Source: Pseudomonas sp. CCC3.1
GTDB lineage: Bacteria > Pseudomonadota > Gammaproteobacteria > Pseudomonadales > Pseudomonadaceae
Direction: 5' to 3'
NCBI RefSeq assembly: GCF_034347405.1
Contig: NZ_CP133778.1
Coordinates: 930,001 to 994,000 of the forward strand
DNA: 64,000 bases
The notes below the pieces were generated by a model. The model made no database searches. It was not told where the DNA came from and saw only the letters and a program-made list of their open reading frames with translations. Every line of letters begins with the position of its first letter. Position 1 is the first letter of the stretch. The position numbers were made by a program, and so were the translations under genes. Below are positions 1 to 8,643 of this stretch, in pieces.

Positions 1-399
1 TCCTTTGGTGGCGAGATTGTGACCATCAAATGCTTTGAAGATAACTCGCTGGTCAAAGACCAGGTCGAGCTCAAGGGCAATGGCAAGGTATTGGTGGTTG
101 ATGGTGGTGGTTCCCTGCGCCGGGCCTTGCTGGGTGACATGCTGGCTGAAAAAGCGGCCAAAAATGGCTGGGAAGGCTTGGTGATTTACGGCTGTATTCG
201 CGACGTGGACGTCATCGCGCAAACAGACCTTGGCGTTCAGGCCTTGGCCAGTCACCCGTTGAAGACCGACAAGCGCGGGATCGGTGATTTGAACGTGGCG
301 GTTACGTTTGCAGGTGTCACGTTCCGCCCGGGAGAATTCATTTATGCGGATAACAATGGCGTTATTATTTCGCCTTCTGCGCTGAAAATGCCGGACTAA
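1..399 (+). CDS. rraA: RraA-family protein (3' part only)
   Basis: The frame is already open at base 1 and ends with TAA at 397-399, so only the last 132 residues are present and the start lies left of the window. The sequence has the RraA fold signatures, including VVDGGG and YGCIRDVD. RraA of E. coli binds RNase E and lowers its activity; other family members are 4-hydroxy-4-methyl-2-oxoglutarate/oxaloacetate aldolases, and the R-D pair in the second motif is typical of the metal/substrate pocket of those enzymes. Which activity this copy has cannot be told by eye. It lies just before cmaX, as I recall for P. aeruginosa. Confidence 0.9.
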   Translation, partial: SFGGEIVTIKCFEDNSLVKDQVELKGNGKVLVVDGGGSLRRALLGDMLAEKAAKNGWEGLVIYGCIRDVDVIAQTDLGVQALASHPLKTDKRGIGDLNVAVTFAGVTFRPGEFIYADNNGVIISPSALKMPD

Positions 400-423
400 A
401 CGCTTTGACGACAAGGATCACGG

Positions 424-1419
424 ATGTTTGAGGAAGACAACGCGCAGTGGGGGCTGGTGCATGCCCTGCTGTTGGACGGTGAAGGCGGTGCGCGGGCCAT
501 TTCGCGCACCGACCTGAATGATCTTGAGCTGAAAAGCCACGAAAGCCTTTGGTTGCACTGGGATCGCAGTCATCCGCAAACCCAGAGCTGGCTGCGCACT
601 TCGAGCGGTTTAAGTGACTTCAGTTGCGACTTGCTGCTTGAAGAAAACACCCGTCCACGCTTGCTGCCATTGCCCAATAACGAGCTGTTGCTGTTTTTGC
701 GCGGCGTGAACCTCAATCCGGGTGCCGAGCCGGAAGACATGGTGTCGCTGCGTATTTTCGGCAGCTCACAACGGGTCATTTCGTTGCGCTTTCGCCCATT
801 GCGCGCGATTGATGAAATGTTGAGTGATTTCGAGCAGGGCGAAGGTCCGAAAAACCCCGCAGAATTGATGCTGTACCTCGCTCAGTACCTGACGCTGAAA
901 GTCCAGGATTTGATCGGTGAGCTGTCTGAAATCGTCGATGATGAAGAAGATAAGATAGATGCCGACGAACGGTATACCCCCGAGCACAGCGCTATCTTGC
1001 AGATCCGCCGCAGGGCAGCAGGTCTGCGTCGTTTTCTGGCTCCCCAGCGGGATATTTTTGGGCAGCTTACGCGGACAAAATTACCGTGGTTCAGCAGCGA
1101 TGTGGCTGATTACTGGAACGAACTCAACAACAGTCTGACGCGCTATCTGGAAGAGCTCGAACTGACTCGCGAGCGCGTGGGGCTGGTCCTTGAGGCCGTG
1201 GATCGCCGTTTGAACGTGCGCATGAGTCGCATCATGTACCGCTTTGGCGTGCTCACCGGGATCTTCCTGCCGATTACATTTATCACCGGCTTACTGGGGA
1301 TTAACGTGGGCGGTGTGCCGTTCTCCAACAATCCTTATGGCTTTACCGTGATGTGCGTCGTGATGCTGATTATTGGTGTGGGGCAGTGGTGGTTTTATCG
1401 ACGTTTGCAGTGGCTTTGA
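424..1419 (+). CDS. cmaX: CorA/ZntB-type divalent metal transporter CmaX
   Basis: 331-residue inner-membrane protein of the CorA family: a long soluble N-terminal domain, a helical stalk around residues 145-260, and two C-terminal membrane helices. The loop after the first helix reads GIN (about residue 292) instead of the GMN of classical CorA, as in ZntB-type zinc carriers. ATG at 424 is preceded by AAGGA. It begins the cmaX-crfX-cmpX-sigX-oprF cluster known from P. aeruginosa and P. fluorescens. Metal specificity (zinc, magnesium or other) is not shown by the sequence. Confidence 0.9.
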   Translation: MFEEDNAQWGLVHALLLDGEGGARAISRTDLNDLELKSHESLWLHWDRSHPQTQSWLRTSSGLSDFSCDLLLEENTRPRLLPLPNNELLLFLRGVNLNPGAEPEDMVSLRIFGSSQRVISLRFRPLRAIDEMLSDFEQGEGPKNPAELMLYLAQYLTLKVQDLIGELSEIVDDEEDKIDADERYTPEHSAILQIRRRAAGLRRFLAPQRDIFGQLTRTKLPWFSSDVADYWNELNNSLTRYLEELELTRERVGLVLEAVDRRLNVRMSRIMYRFGVLTGIFLPITFITGLLGINVGGVPFSNNPYGFTVMCVVMLIIGVGQWWFYRRLQWL

Positions 1420-1482
1420 ATGCGGGTCATGTGACCCGATGAGCGTTGCCTGCGTCTTTCACAGACATATCGAGAGGTGCTT

Positions 1483-1728
1483 ATGCACGATCCGTTTGAA
1501 CAGTCGTTACGTGAAATGCTCAAGGCGCCATCGTCCACCCGAGACGACGATGCGTGTTTGGGCCGAGTTCTGAAAACCGCCAATCGACAGGTTGGCGCGG
1601 GTGACCTTTTCAGTTTGCCGGGTCGCTGGATGCAAGCACTGACGATTGCTTTGAATAGCGGTTCCGCTCATATTGCGCCCGTTTCGCGGCGCAAACCTGC
1701 TGCTCGCCCTGTTGATAAGGCTGATTGA
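1483..1728 (+). CDS. crfX: CrfX-like small conserved protein
   Basis: 81 residues. ATG 1483 is chosen because GAGAGG lies 5 bases upstream; a GTG two codons earlier lacks this spacing. The protein is hydrophilic at its start (MHDPFEQSLREML), has no signal peptide and no catalytic motif I recognise. Its size and position between cmaX and cmpX match crfX, a small protein conserved in Pseudomonas whose role is unknown. Its stop lies two bases before the ATG of cmpX, so the two are probably translated together. Confidence 0.78.
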   Translation: MHDPFEQSLREMLKAPSSTRDDDACLGRVLKTANRQVGAGDLFSLPGRWMQALTIALNSGSAHIAPVSRRKPAARPVDKAD

Positions 1729-1730
1729 AC

Positions 1731-2555
1731 ATGGAACTTGATCTCTGGACCCAGAGCCTGGTCACGGCAATGACTGCCTTGTGGACTAAAATTGCCAACT
1801 TCATTCCGAACCTTTTCGGGGCGCTGGTGGTCGTACTGCTAGGTTTCGTGGTTGCCAAACTGCTTGATACCTTGCTGTCGAAACTGCTTGCCAAGCTGGG
1901 CCTTGATCGCCTCATGGGCGGCACTGGCCTGACCAAGATCCTGGCGCGTGTGGGCATCAAGGTGCCCATCTCGACCCTGATCGGAAAAATTGTCTATTGG
2001 TTCATCCTGCTGGTCTTTCTGGTGTCGGCGGCTCAATCGCTGGGGCTGGATCGCGTTTCTGCGGCGCTGGATATTTTCACGGTTTATTTGCCCAAGGTTT
2101 TTGGCGCGCTGCTAGTGTTGTTAGCGGGTGTGCTGGTAGCACAACTGCTCAATGGTCTGGTGCGTGGCGCTGCCGAGAGTGTCGGGTTTGATTACGCAAG
2201 CGGCCTGGGGCGTGTGGCTCAGGGCTTGGTCATCATCATCAGTATTTCGGTCGCAATCAGTCAGTTAGAGGTTAAAACCGACCTCCTGAACCATGTGATT
2301 GTGATTGTGCTGATTACCGTTGGTCTGGCTGTTGCCTTGGCGATGGGGCTGGGAAGCCGTGAAATTGCCGGGCAGATTCTTGCCGGGATCTATGTGCGTG
2401 AGTTGTATCAGGTGGGGCAAGAAGTGCGAATTGGCGAGGTCGAAGGGCAGATCGAAGAGATCGGCACGGTTAAAACCACGTTGCTGACCGAGGAAGGTGA
2501 GCTAGTCTCAATTTCCAATCGGATCTTGCTGGAGCAGCACGTGACAAGCCGCTGA
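1731..2555 (+). CDS. cmpX: CmpX, small-conductance mechanosensitive-channel-like membrane protein
   Basis: 274 residues from ATG 1731 (a TTG two codons upstream is possible). There are four or five hydrophobic segments: about residues 20-38, 84-104, 122-142, 163-182 and 189-207. They include the repeated conserved TM-helix module with glycine-rich ends, followed by a short MscS-like soluble tail (VGQEVRIGEVEGQIEEIG, then TTLLTEEG). CmpX of Pseudomonas is an inner-membrane protein linked to membrane tension and to SigX activity. The gene immediately precedes sigX, in keeping with that link. Channel function is inferred from family resemblance. Confidence 0.88.
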   Translation: MELDLWTQSLVTAMTALWTKIANFIPNLFGALVVVLLGFVVAKLLDTLLSKLLAKLGLDRLMGGTGLTKILARVGIKVPISTLIGKIVYWFILLVFLVSAAQSLGLDRVSAALDIFTVYLPKVFGALLVLLAGVLVAQLLNGLVRGAAESVGFDYASGLGRVAQGLVIIISISVAISQLEVKTDLLNHVIVIVLITVGLAVALAMGLGSREIAGQILAGIYVRELYQVGQEVRIGEVEGQIEEIGTVKTTLLTEEGELVSISNRILLEQHVTSR

Positions 2556-2578
2556 TGCGGCAAACCCTGCTAATGTAT

Positions 2579-2619
2579 GCCGCCGTAAAAACGCCTGCTC
2601 CTGTGGCTGATACGGCGGC
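2579..2619 (+). promoter_or_regulatory. Perfect 9-bp inverted repeat upstream of sigX
   Basis: GCCGCCGTA at 2579-2587 is repeated in inverted orientation (TACGGCGGC) at 2611-2619, separated by 23 bases, in the cmpX-sigX gap. It could be an operator or an RNA hairpin in the sigX leader. No T-run follows, so it does not look like an ordinary terminator. Confidence 0.4.
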
Positions 2620-2648
2620 CATTGACCTGACTGTCGGCACGACTCGTT

Positions 2649-3239
2649 TTGAATAAAGCCCAATCGCTATCCATGCGCTACGACCCCCGCGAGCTCTCTG
2701 ATGAGGAGTTGGTTGCGCGCGCGCATGATGAGTTGTTTCACGTCACACGTGCTTATGAAGAATTGATGCGTCGCTATCAACGCACTTTGTTCAACGTTTG
2801 TTCAAGGTATTTAGGGAACGATAGGGACGCTGACGATGTCTGTCAGGAAGTGATGCTTAAGGTGTTGTACGGCTTGAAGAATTTCGAGGGCAAATCGAAA
2901 TTCAAGACATGGCTATATAGCATCACTTACAACGAATGCATCACACAGTATCGGAAGGAACGGCGAAAGCGTCGCTTGATGGACGCATTAAGTATTGACC
3001 CCCTTGAGGAAGCGTCTGAAGAAAAGGCGCCGAAACCTGAGGAAAAGGGCGGACTTGATCGCTGGCTGGTGCATGTGAATCCGATTGATCGCGAGATTTT
3101 GGTGCTGCGTTTTGTCGCAGAACTGGAATTTCAGGAAATCGCGGACATAATGCATATGGGTTTGAGCGCGACGAAGATGAGATACAAGCGTGCTCTTGAT
3201 AAATTGCGTGAGAAATTTGCAGGTATTGCTGAAACTTAG
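2649..3239 (+). CDS. sigX: ECF sigma factor SigX
   Basis: 196-residue extracytoplasmic-function sigma factor. Region 2 runs from about residue 30 to 105 (DRDADDVCQEV, then FKTWLYSITYNECI), and region 4 covers the last 60 residues with the helix-turn-helix FQEIADIMHMGLSATKMRYK. The start is a TTG at 2649, chosen because the predicted N-terminus MNKAQSLS is, as I recall, conserved in P. aeruginosa SigX. SigX drives oprF and fatty-acid/envelope genes and responds to membrane and osmotic stress. No anti-sigma gene follows, which is normal for this factor; cmpX upstream is the suspected sensor. Confidence 0.95.
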   Translation: MNKAQSLSMRYDPRELSDEELVARAHDELFHVTRAYEELMRRYQRTLFNVCSRYLGNDRDADDVCQEVMLKVLYGLKNFEGKSKFKTWLYSITYNECITQYRKERRKRRLMDALSIDPLEEASEEKAPKPEEKGGLDRWLVHVNPIDREILVLRFVAELEFQEIADIMHMGLSATKMRYKRALDKLREKFAGIAET

Positions 3240-3264
3240 TTCAGTGCAAATGGATCTACGTTTA

Positions 3265-3313
3265 GGCAAGGTCTGATAGACTTGCCGCCGAGTTGTCCCC
3301 CGGTATGTGGGAC
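3265..3313 (+). promoter_or_regulatory. Two short hairpins in the sigX-oprF gap
   Basis: GGCAAG...CTTGCC (3265-3286, one bulged G) and GTCCC...GGGAC (3295-3313) lie between the sigX stop and the oprF ribosome site. They sit where the SigX-dependent oprF promoter and leader are expected. Exact -35/-10 elements cannot be assigned by eye. Confidence 0.3.
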
Positions 3314-3345
3314 TGCTTTACAATCACCAGATGGGGATTTAACGG

Positions 3346-4323
3346 ATGAAACTGAAAAACACCTTGGGCATTGCCATTGGTTCCTTTGTAGCCGCAACTT
3401 CGTTCGGTGCCCTGGCACAAGGCCAAGGCGCGGTCGAGGGTGAACTGTTCTACAAAAAACAGTACAACGACAGCGTCAAGCACGTAGAAGACGGTTACAA
3501 CCCAGGCGCATCGATCGGTTACTTCCTGACCGACGACGTTTCGTTGAACCTGACCTACGACACCACTAACCACACCCGTTCGAACGACGGCACTGGCCAT
3601 CAGAAAATCAAAGGCGACAACTTTGGTCTGAACGCTCAGTACCACTTCGGCAACGTAGGTGACGCACTGCGTCCATACGTTTCTGGTGGTGTTGCTCACA
3701 AGAGCATGACCAACGTAGAAGCTGACGGCCACAGCGGTCGCGACCAGTCTACTTTCCTGACTGCTGGCGCTGGTGTTAAGTGGTACATCACTGACAACTT
3801 GTTCGCCCGTGCAGGCGTTGAAGCTGACTACAAACTGGACAACGGCAAGTGGGACTACGCTCCTACCGTTGGCCTGGGTGTTAACTTCGGCGGCAGCGGC
3901 GGCAAAGTAGCCCCGGCTCCAGTTCCAGCTCCAGCACCAATCGCTGAGCCAGAACCAGAAGCTCCAATCGCTGAAGTTGTTAAGGTTGAACTGGACGTTA
4001 AGTTCGACTTCGACAAAGCTGTTGTTAAATCTCAGTACCTGCCAGACATCAAAAACGTTGCTCAGTTCATGCAGCAATACCCTGCAACCACCACTACTGT
4101 GAATGGTTACACTGACAGCGTCGGTACCGATGCTTACAACCTGAGACTGTCGCAGCGTCGTGCTGACTCTGTTCGTCAAGCTCTGGTTCAGCAAGGTGTT
4201 TCTGCTGGTCGTGTAGACGCAGTTGGCCACGGTAAAGCAGATCCAATCGCTACCAACGCTACTAAAGAAGGTCAAGCTCTGAACCGTCGCGTAGAAGCGG
4301 TCGTTCAAGCTCAAGCTAATTAA
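3346..4323 (+). CDS. oprF: Major outer-membrane porin OprF
   Basis: 325 residues. A signal peptide (MKLKNTLGIAIGSFVAATS, cleavage after GALA) is followed by an eight-stranded OprF barrel to about residue 183. A proline/alanine linker (APVPAPAPIAEPEPE) leads to a C-terminal OmpA-like peptidoglycan-binding domain (about residues 208-320) with TVNGYTDSVGTDAYNLRLS and LNRRVEA. OprF is a general porin that anchors the outer membrane to peptidoglycan. The mature protein contains no cysteine, whereas P. aeruginosa OprF has four in the linker region. Codon use is strongly biased (many CTG, GCT and GTT), as expected for a very abundant protein. It lies next to its regulator sigX. Confidence 0.98.
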   Translation: MKLKNTLGIAIGSFVAATSFGALAQGQGAVEGELFYKKQYNDSVKHVEDGYNPGASIGYFLTDDVSLNLTYDTTNHTRSNDGTGHQKIKGDNFGLNAQYHFGNVGDALRPYVSGGVAHKSMTNVEADGHSGRDQSTFLTAGAGVKWYITDNLFARAGVEADYKLDNGKWDYAPTVGLGVNFGGSGGKVAPAPVPAPAPIAEPEPEAPIAEVVKVELDVKFDFDKAVVKSQYLPDIKNVAQFMQQYPATTTTVNGYTDSVGTDAYNLRLSQRRADSVRQALVQQGVSAGRVDAVGHGKADPIATNATKEGQALNRRVEAVVQAQAN

Positions 4324-4343
4324 TTTTTAGCTAGCCTGATCAG

Positions 4344-4369
4344 AAAAACCCGGCTCAGGCCGGGTTTTT
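4344..4369 (+). terminator. Rho-independent terminator of oprF
   Basis: Perfect stem AAAAACCCGGC / GCCGGGTTTTT (4344-4354 with 4359-4369) around a TCAG loop, ending in T residues, 20 bases after the oprF stop. Confidence 0.93.
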
Positions 4370-4444
4370 CTTTGCCTGTGATTCGCCGGGCGTCGCAGCT
4401 ATAATTGCGCCCTTATTCCGTTACCCTTCGAGTCCATTACGCCC

Positions 4445-5470
4445 ATGTATAACCTGGCCCGCCAGCTGCTTTTCAAACTTTCCCCCGAAGCCTCTCACGA
4501 TCTGTCGCTGGACTTGATCGGTGCGGGTGGCCGTCTGGGGCTCAATGGTTTGTTGTGCAAGGCACCGGCGAAGCTGCCAGTGACAGTCATGGGGCTGAAC
4601 TTCCCAAACCCGGTCGGTCTGGCTGCAGGTCTGGATAAAAACGGTGCTGCCATCGATGGCTTCGCCCAATTGGGTTTTGGCTTTGTTGAAGTCGGCACGG
4701 TGACTCCGCGTCCTCAGCCCGGTAATCCAAAGCCGCGTATTTTTCGGTTGCCTGAAGCGCAGGCAATCATCAACCGCATGGGTTTCAACAACCTTGGCGT
4801 TGATCATCTGTTGAGTCGCGTACAGGCAGCCAAATACACCGGCATCCTGGGGATCAACATCGGCAAGAACTTCGACACGCCGGTTGAGCGTGCCGTTGAC
4901 GATTATCTGATTTGCCTGGACAAGGTTTACGCTCACGCCAGTTACGTGACCGTTAATGTCAGCTCACCTAACACGCCGGGTCTGCGCAGCTTGCAGTTTG
5001 GTGATTCGCTCAAGCAATTGCTTGAAGCCCTACAGCTGCGTCAGAACGAACTCACGCAGCGCCACGGTAAGCGCGTACCTCTGGCGATCAAGATCGCACC
5101 TGATATGACGGACGAGGAAACCGTGCTCGTGGCTCAGGCGCTGCTAGAGACCGGTATGGACGCCGTGATTGCCACCAACACCACGCTTAGCCGCGTTGGT
5201 GTAGAAGGTTTGGCGCACGCTGACGAGGCGGGCGGTTTGTCTGGCGCCCCGGTTCTGGAAAAAAGCACCCATACGGTCAAGGTGCTGGCCGCTGAGTTGG
5301 CTGGGCGGATGCCGATCATCGCCGCAGGCGGGATTACGGAAGGCAAGCATGCGGCTGAGAAAATTGCCGCAGGAGCCAGCCTGGTACAAATTTACTCGGG
5401 GTTCATCTACAAAGGCCCGGCCTTGATTCGTGAGTCGGTGGATGCCATTTCATCCTTGGGCCGCCAATAA
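4445..5470 (+). CDS. pyrD: Dihydroorotate dehydrogenase (quinone), class 2
   Basis: 341 residues. This is the membrane-associated class 2 enzyme: an N-terminal amphipathic helix (MYNLARQLLFKLSPEASH) replaces the redox subunit of class 1B, followed by the FMN-binding TIM barrel. It shows GLAAGLDKNG, the MGFNN segment and the active-site loop NVSSPNTPGLR (catalytic serine about residue 174), then IAAGGI near the end. It oxidises dihydroorotate to orotate with ubiquinone in pyrimidine synthesis. It is a single gene with rmf converging from downstream. Confidence 0.97.
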   Translation: MYNLARQLLFKLSPEASHDLSLDLIGAGGRLGLNGLLCKAPAKLPVTVMGLNFPNPVGLAAGLDKNGAAIDGFAQLGFGFVEVGTVTPRPQPGNPKPRIFRLPEAQAIINRMGFNNLGVDHLLSRVQAAKYTGILGINIGKNFDTPVERAVDDYLICLDKVYAHASYVTVNVSSPNTPGLRSLQFGDSLKQLLEALQLRQNELTQRHGKRVPLAIKIAPDMTDEETVLVAQALLETGMDAVIATNTTLSRVGVEGLAHADEAGGLSGAPVLEKSTHTVKVLAAELAGRMPIIAAGGITEGKHAAEKIAAGASLVQIYSGFIYKGPALIRESVDAISSLGRQ

Positions 5471-5493
5471 GCAGCGCCGCCGAAAACAGGCAT

Positions 5494-5520
5494 AAAAAAG
5501 GGCTCCCATAAGGAGCCCTT
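5494..5520 (-). terminator. Terminator between pyrD and rmf
   Basis: Stem AAGGGCTCC / GGAGCCCTT (5498-5506 with 5512-5520). On the minus strand the hairpin runs into a T tract (complement of the A-run 5494-5499), so it best serves rmf; it may also stop pyrD transcripts. Confidence 0.75.
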
Positions 5521-5596
5521 GGGCCGAAGCCCGCCGCCTGGATAGGACGGCAAGGTTAAGACGTTGTTGCTTCGTGGTGGTTTTACGTGCCCGTTG

Positions 5597-5812
5597 TTAA
5601 CCGACGGCGTGAAGTTCGTTGAGTCTGTGGATGCCCGCAGTGCCAGTCATACCGTCCCAGTTGTCGCCGCGTCCTTCGCGCCAGCCGTTAATCCAGGCTT
5701 GGCGTACCGACGGTAGAGTAAAAGGGCAAAGCTCACGGGATTTACCATGAACGCCATATTGATATCCGCGTAAAAAAGCTCTTTCCAACGGATCACGCTT
5801 AAGTCTTCTCAT
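5597..5812 (-). CDS. rmf: Ribosome modulation factor
   Basis: 71 residues, basic, beginning MRRLKRDPLERAFLRGYQYG and containing the RMF signature QAWINGWREGR. RMF binds 70S ribosomes in stationary phase and promotes 100S dimers. GAGGG lies 9 bases before the ATG on the minus strand. It stands alone between pyrD and rlmL, as in P. aeruginosa. A TATATA-type -10 upstream without a clear -35 would suit stationary-phase (RpoS) control. Confidence 0.96.
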   Translation of the reverse strand: MRRLKRDPLERAFLRGYQYGVHGKSRELCPFTLPSVRQAWINGWREGRGDNWDGMTGTAGIHRLNELHAVG

Positions 5813-5840
5813 AGGGTGTTGCCCTCACTTGTTGACTGTT

Positions 5841-5848
5841 TTATATAG
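5841..5848 (-). promoter_or_regulatory. Candidate -10 of the rmf promoter
   Basis: The minus strand reads CTATATAA here, about 30 bases before the rmf ATG, giving a short leader. No good -35 is visible 17 bases upstream, as is common for RpoS-type promoters. Confidence 0.42.
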
Positions 5849-6162
5849 CGTCGACCTACCAGAGGTCGGGGCAGAGTGTTCTGCCGTTGGGTGCTCGCTG
5901 CCGGCGTGGCGAGCCTTTTCGTTATCACCTGTGCGGCGACAACCTGAGTTCAGTTCTAACCAAAGCACTCAGAGGATGGAATGATCGTTTTGTCATAAGG
6001 ACGTAACGATAATGGTGTTAGAGCCATAAGAAAGGCTGTTTTTACAGGCTCGGATTCGACTAAAGCCTGATAGGGCGAGTGCTTGCAAAGATGATGAGTT
6101 TCATTCTCCGTCGCGAATAGCCTCTCGTTTTACTCAGGTACTATTCGACGAAGGGTCTGAAT
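5849..6162. other. rmf-rlmL intergenic region
   Basis: No convincing gene is seen here. It holds a short dyad GACCT-AGGTC (5852-5866) just upstream of the rmf -10 and moderately AT-rich sequence on the rlmL side. Confidence 0.4.
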
Positions 6163-6297
6163 ATGACCAATTGTTTCTTAATGAATGAACTGCATCAGCG
6201 TCTAGACTCACCCTGCATCAGGCAGGGCTCTGTCGCTGAAGTGGAACGGCACAGTTTCGTGCCACACGAGCGCTCTTCAAGAAAAGCGCTTGATTGA
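6163..6297 (+). CDS. Possible 44-residue small protein
   Basis: ATG 6163 is preceded by AAGGG at a 7-base spacing and the frame stays open to TGA 6295-6297. The product begins MTNCFLMNELHQRL, has two cysteines, and has no membrane segment or recognisable domain. It lies 56 bases before rlmL on the same strand, so it could be a leader peptide of rlmL or a chance frame. Comparison of this gap across related Pseudomonas would decide. Confidence 0.25.
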   Translation: MTNCFLMNELHQRLDSPCIRQGSVAEVERHSFVPHERSSRKALD

Positions 6298-6353
6298 AAA
6301 CGGAGCAGGCAATGCGTTGCCTCCTCACAGAAAGCTAAAAGCTCAGGAATCCC

Positions 6354-8624
6354 ATGTCGGATCGTTACGAACTCTTCCTTACCTGCCCCAAAGGCCTTGA
6401 AGGCCTTCTCCTTGAGGAGGCTATCGGCCTTGGTCTTGAGGAAGCCCGCGAGCACACCTCGGCTATTCGCGGCATGGCAGATATGGAAACTGCCTACCGT
6501 CTGTGCCTGTGGTCGCGTCTGGCCAACCGTGTGCTGCTGGTGCTCAAGCGTTTCCCGATGAAGGACGCTGAAGACCTTTACCACGGCGTACTGGACGTTG
6601 AATGGCATGACCATATGGTCCCGGACGGCACGCTGGCTGTTGAATTCAGCGGTCACGGCTCGGGCATCGACAACACTCACTTTGGTGCCTTGAAAGTTAA
6701 GGATGCCATCGTCGACAAACTGCGCACGCCGTCTGGCGAGCGCCCGTCGATTGACAAGTTCAGCCCTGACCTGCGCATCCATTTGCGCCTGGACCGTGGC
6801 GAAGCGATTCTGTCCCTCGACTTGTCGGGCAGCAGCTTGCACCAGCGCGGCTATCGTCTGCAGCAAGGTGCGGCACCGCTGAAAGAAAACCTCGCAGCCG
6901 CGATTTTGATCCGTGCCGGCTGGCCACGTATGGCGGCCGAAGGCGCAGCGCTGGCTGACCCGATGTGCGGCGTGGGTACGTTCCTGGTTGAAGGCGCGAT
7001 GATCGCCGCCGACATGGCGCCGAACCTCAATCGTATCCATTGGGGTTTTGACGCTTGGCTGGGCCACGTACCGGCCATCTGGAAAAAACTTCACGAAGAA
7101 GCGACCGAGCGTGCGGAAATTGGCATGGCCAAACCGCCCCTGTGGATCCGTGGTTACGAAGCCGACCCGCGCCTGATCCAGCCAGCGCGCAATAACATCG
7201 AGCGTGCGGGGCTGAGCCACTGGATCAAGATCTACCAGGGCGAAGTCGCGACGTTCGAGCCGCGTCCTGACCAAAACCAGAAAGGCCTGGTCATCTGCAA
7301 CCCTCCGTACGGCGAGCGTCTGGGTGATGAGGCGAGTTTGCTCTACCTCTACCAGAACCTGGGTGAGCGCCTGCGTCAGGCCTGCCTGAACTGGGAGGCT
7401 GCGGTGTTTACCGGCGCCCCGGATCTGGGCAAGCGCATGGGTATTCGCAGCCACAAACAGTATTCGTTCTGGAACGGCGCTTTGCCGTGCAAGCTGCTGT
7501 TGATCAAGGTCACGCCAGACCAGTTCGTCACCGGCGAGCGTCGTACCCCTGAGCAGCGTCAAGCAGAGCGCGAGCAGGCCGAATCGGACCTGCCGTCGAA
7601 CATCGAAGCGCCGACCAAATACGAGAAATTCAACAAAAACGGCAACCCGATCAAACCGGCTCCTGTGGTGATCGAGCAGCCGCGCTTGAGCGAAGGCGGG
7701 CAAATGTTTGCCAACCGCCTGCAAAAGAACCTCAAGGCGCTGGGTAAGTGGGTTAAGCGTGAAGGCATTGATTGCTACCGCGTTTACGATGCCGACATGC
7801 CTGAATACTCAATGGCCATCGACCTGTACCACGACTGGGTTCACGTTCAGGAATACGCGGCGCCAAAATCCATTGACCCGGAAAAAGCCTCGGCCCGTAT
7901 GTTCGATGCGCTGGCGGCCATCCCGCAGGCGCTGAACATCGACAAGAGCCGCGTGATCGTCAAGCGTCGCGAGCGTCAGAGCGGCACCAAGCAGTACGAG
8001 CGCCAAAGTGCGCAGGGCAAGTTCACTGAGGTCAATGAAGGCGGCGTGAAGCTGCTGGTGAACCTCACCGACTACCTGGACACCGGTCTGTTCCTGGACC
8101 ACCGTCCGATGCGCATGCGGATTCAAAAAGAGGCGGCTGGCAAGCGCTTCCTCAACCTGTACTGCTACACCGCGACCGCCAGCGTGCACGCAGCCAAAGG
8201 CGGCGCGCGCAGCACCACCAGCGTCGACTTGTCGAAAACCTATCTGGACTGGGCGCGTCGCAACCTGTCATTGAACGGTTTTTCTGACAAAAACCGCCTG
8301 GAGCAGGGCGATGTGATGGTGTGGCTGGATGCGTGCCGTGAAGAGTACGACCTGATCTTCATTGATCCGCCGACCTTCTCCAACTCCAAGCGCATGGAAG
8401 GCATCTTCGACGTCCAGCGTGACCACGTGCAGTTGCTGGACCTGGCCATGGCGCGCCTGGCGCCGGGCGGCGTGTTGTACTTCTCGAACAACTTCCGCAA
8501 GTTCATCCTGGATGAGCATCTGGAAGCGCGTTACGCCGTTGAAGAAATCACCGCCAGCACCATTGATCCGGACTTTGCCCGCAACAGCAAAATCCACCGT
8601 GCCTGGAAAATCATGGCCCGTTAA
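6354..8624 (+). CDS. rlmL: Bifunctional 23S rRNA methyltransferase RlmKL
   Basis: 756 residues. The N-terminal half carries a THUMP RNA-binding domain (to about residue 160) and an N2-guanine methyltransferase with NPPYGERL at about residue 316 (RlmL, G2445). The C-terminal half is a second Rossmann methyltransferase with DPPTFSNSKR at about residue 671 (RlmK, N7 of G2069). The start GAATCCC-ATG has a weak ribosome site. It is a single-gene unit closed by a strong terminator; the fused form is usual in gammaproteobacteria. Confidence 0.96.
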   Translation: MSDRYELFLTCPKGLEGLLLEEAIGLGLEEAREHTSAIRGMADMETAYRLCLWSRLANRVLLVLKRFPMKDAEDLYHGVLDVEWHDHMVPDGTLAVEFSGHGSGIDNTHFGALKVKDAIVDKLRTPSGERPSIDKFSPDLRIHLRLDRGEAILSLDLSGSSLHQRGYRLQQGAAPLKENLAAAILIRAGWPRMAAEGAALADPMCGVGTFLVEGAMIAADMAPNLNRIHWGFDAWLGHVPAIWKKLHEEATERAEIGMAKPPLWIRGYEADPRLIQPARNNIERAGLSHWIKIYQGEVATFEPRPDQNQKGLVICNPPYGERLGDEASLLYLYQNLGERLRQACLNWEAAVFTGAPDLGKRMGIRSHKQYSFWNGALPCKLLLIKVTPDQFVTGERRTPEQRQAEREQAESDLPSNIEAPTKYEKFNKNGNPIKPAPVVIEQPRLSEGGQMFANRLQKNLKALGKWVKREGIDCYRVYDADMPEYSMAIDLYHDWVHVQEYAAPKSIDPEKASARMFDALAAIPQALNIDKSRVIVKRRERQSGTKQYERQSAQGKFTEVNEGGVKLLVNLTDYLDTGLFLDHRPMRMRIQKEAAGKRFLNLYCYTATASVHAAKGGARSTTSVDLSKTYLDWARRNLSLNGFSDKNRLEQGDVMVWLDACREEYDLIFIDPPTFSNSKRMEGIFDVQRDHVQLLDLAMARLAPGGVLYFSNNFRKFILDEHLEARYAVEEITASTIDPDFARNSKIHRAWKIMAR

Positions 8625-8643
8625 GGGCTGTTGATACAGGCAT

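Noticed and set aside
3262..4314. Long reverse frame opposite oprF
   Set aside because: Shadow of the strongly codon-biased oprF; no domain and no ribosome site.
6195..7724. 509-codon reverse frame opposite rlmL
   Set aside because: Mirror of a GC-rich coding region; product has no recognisable features and rlmL is certain.
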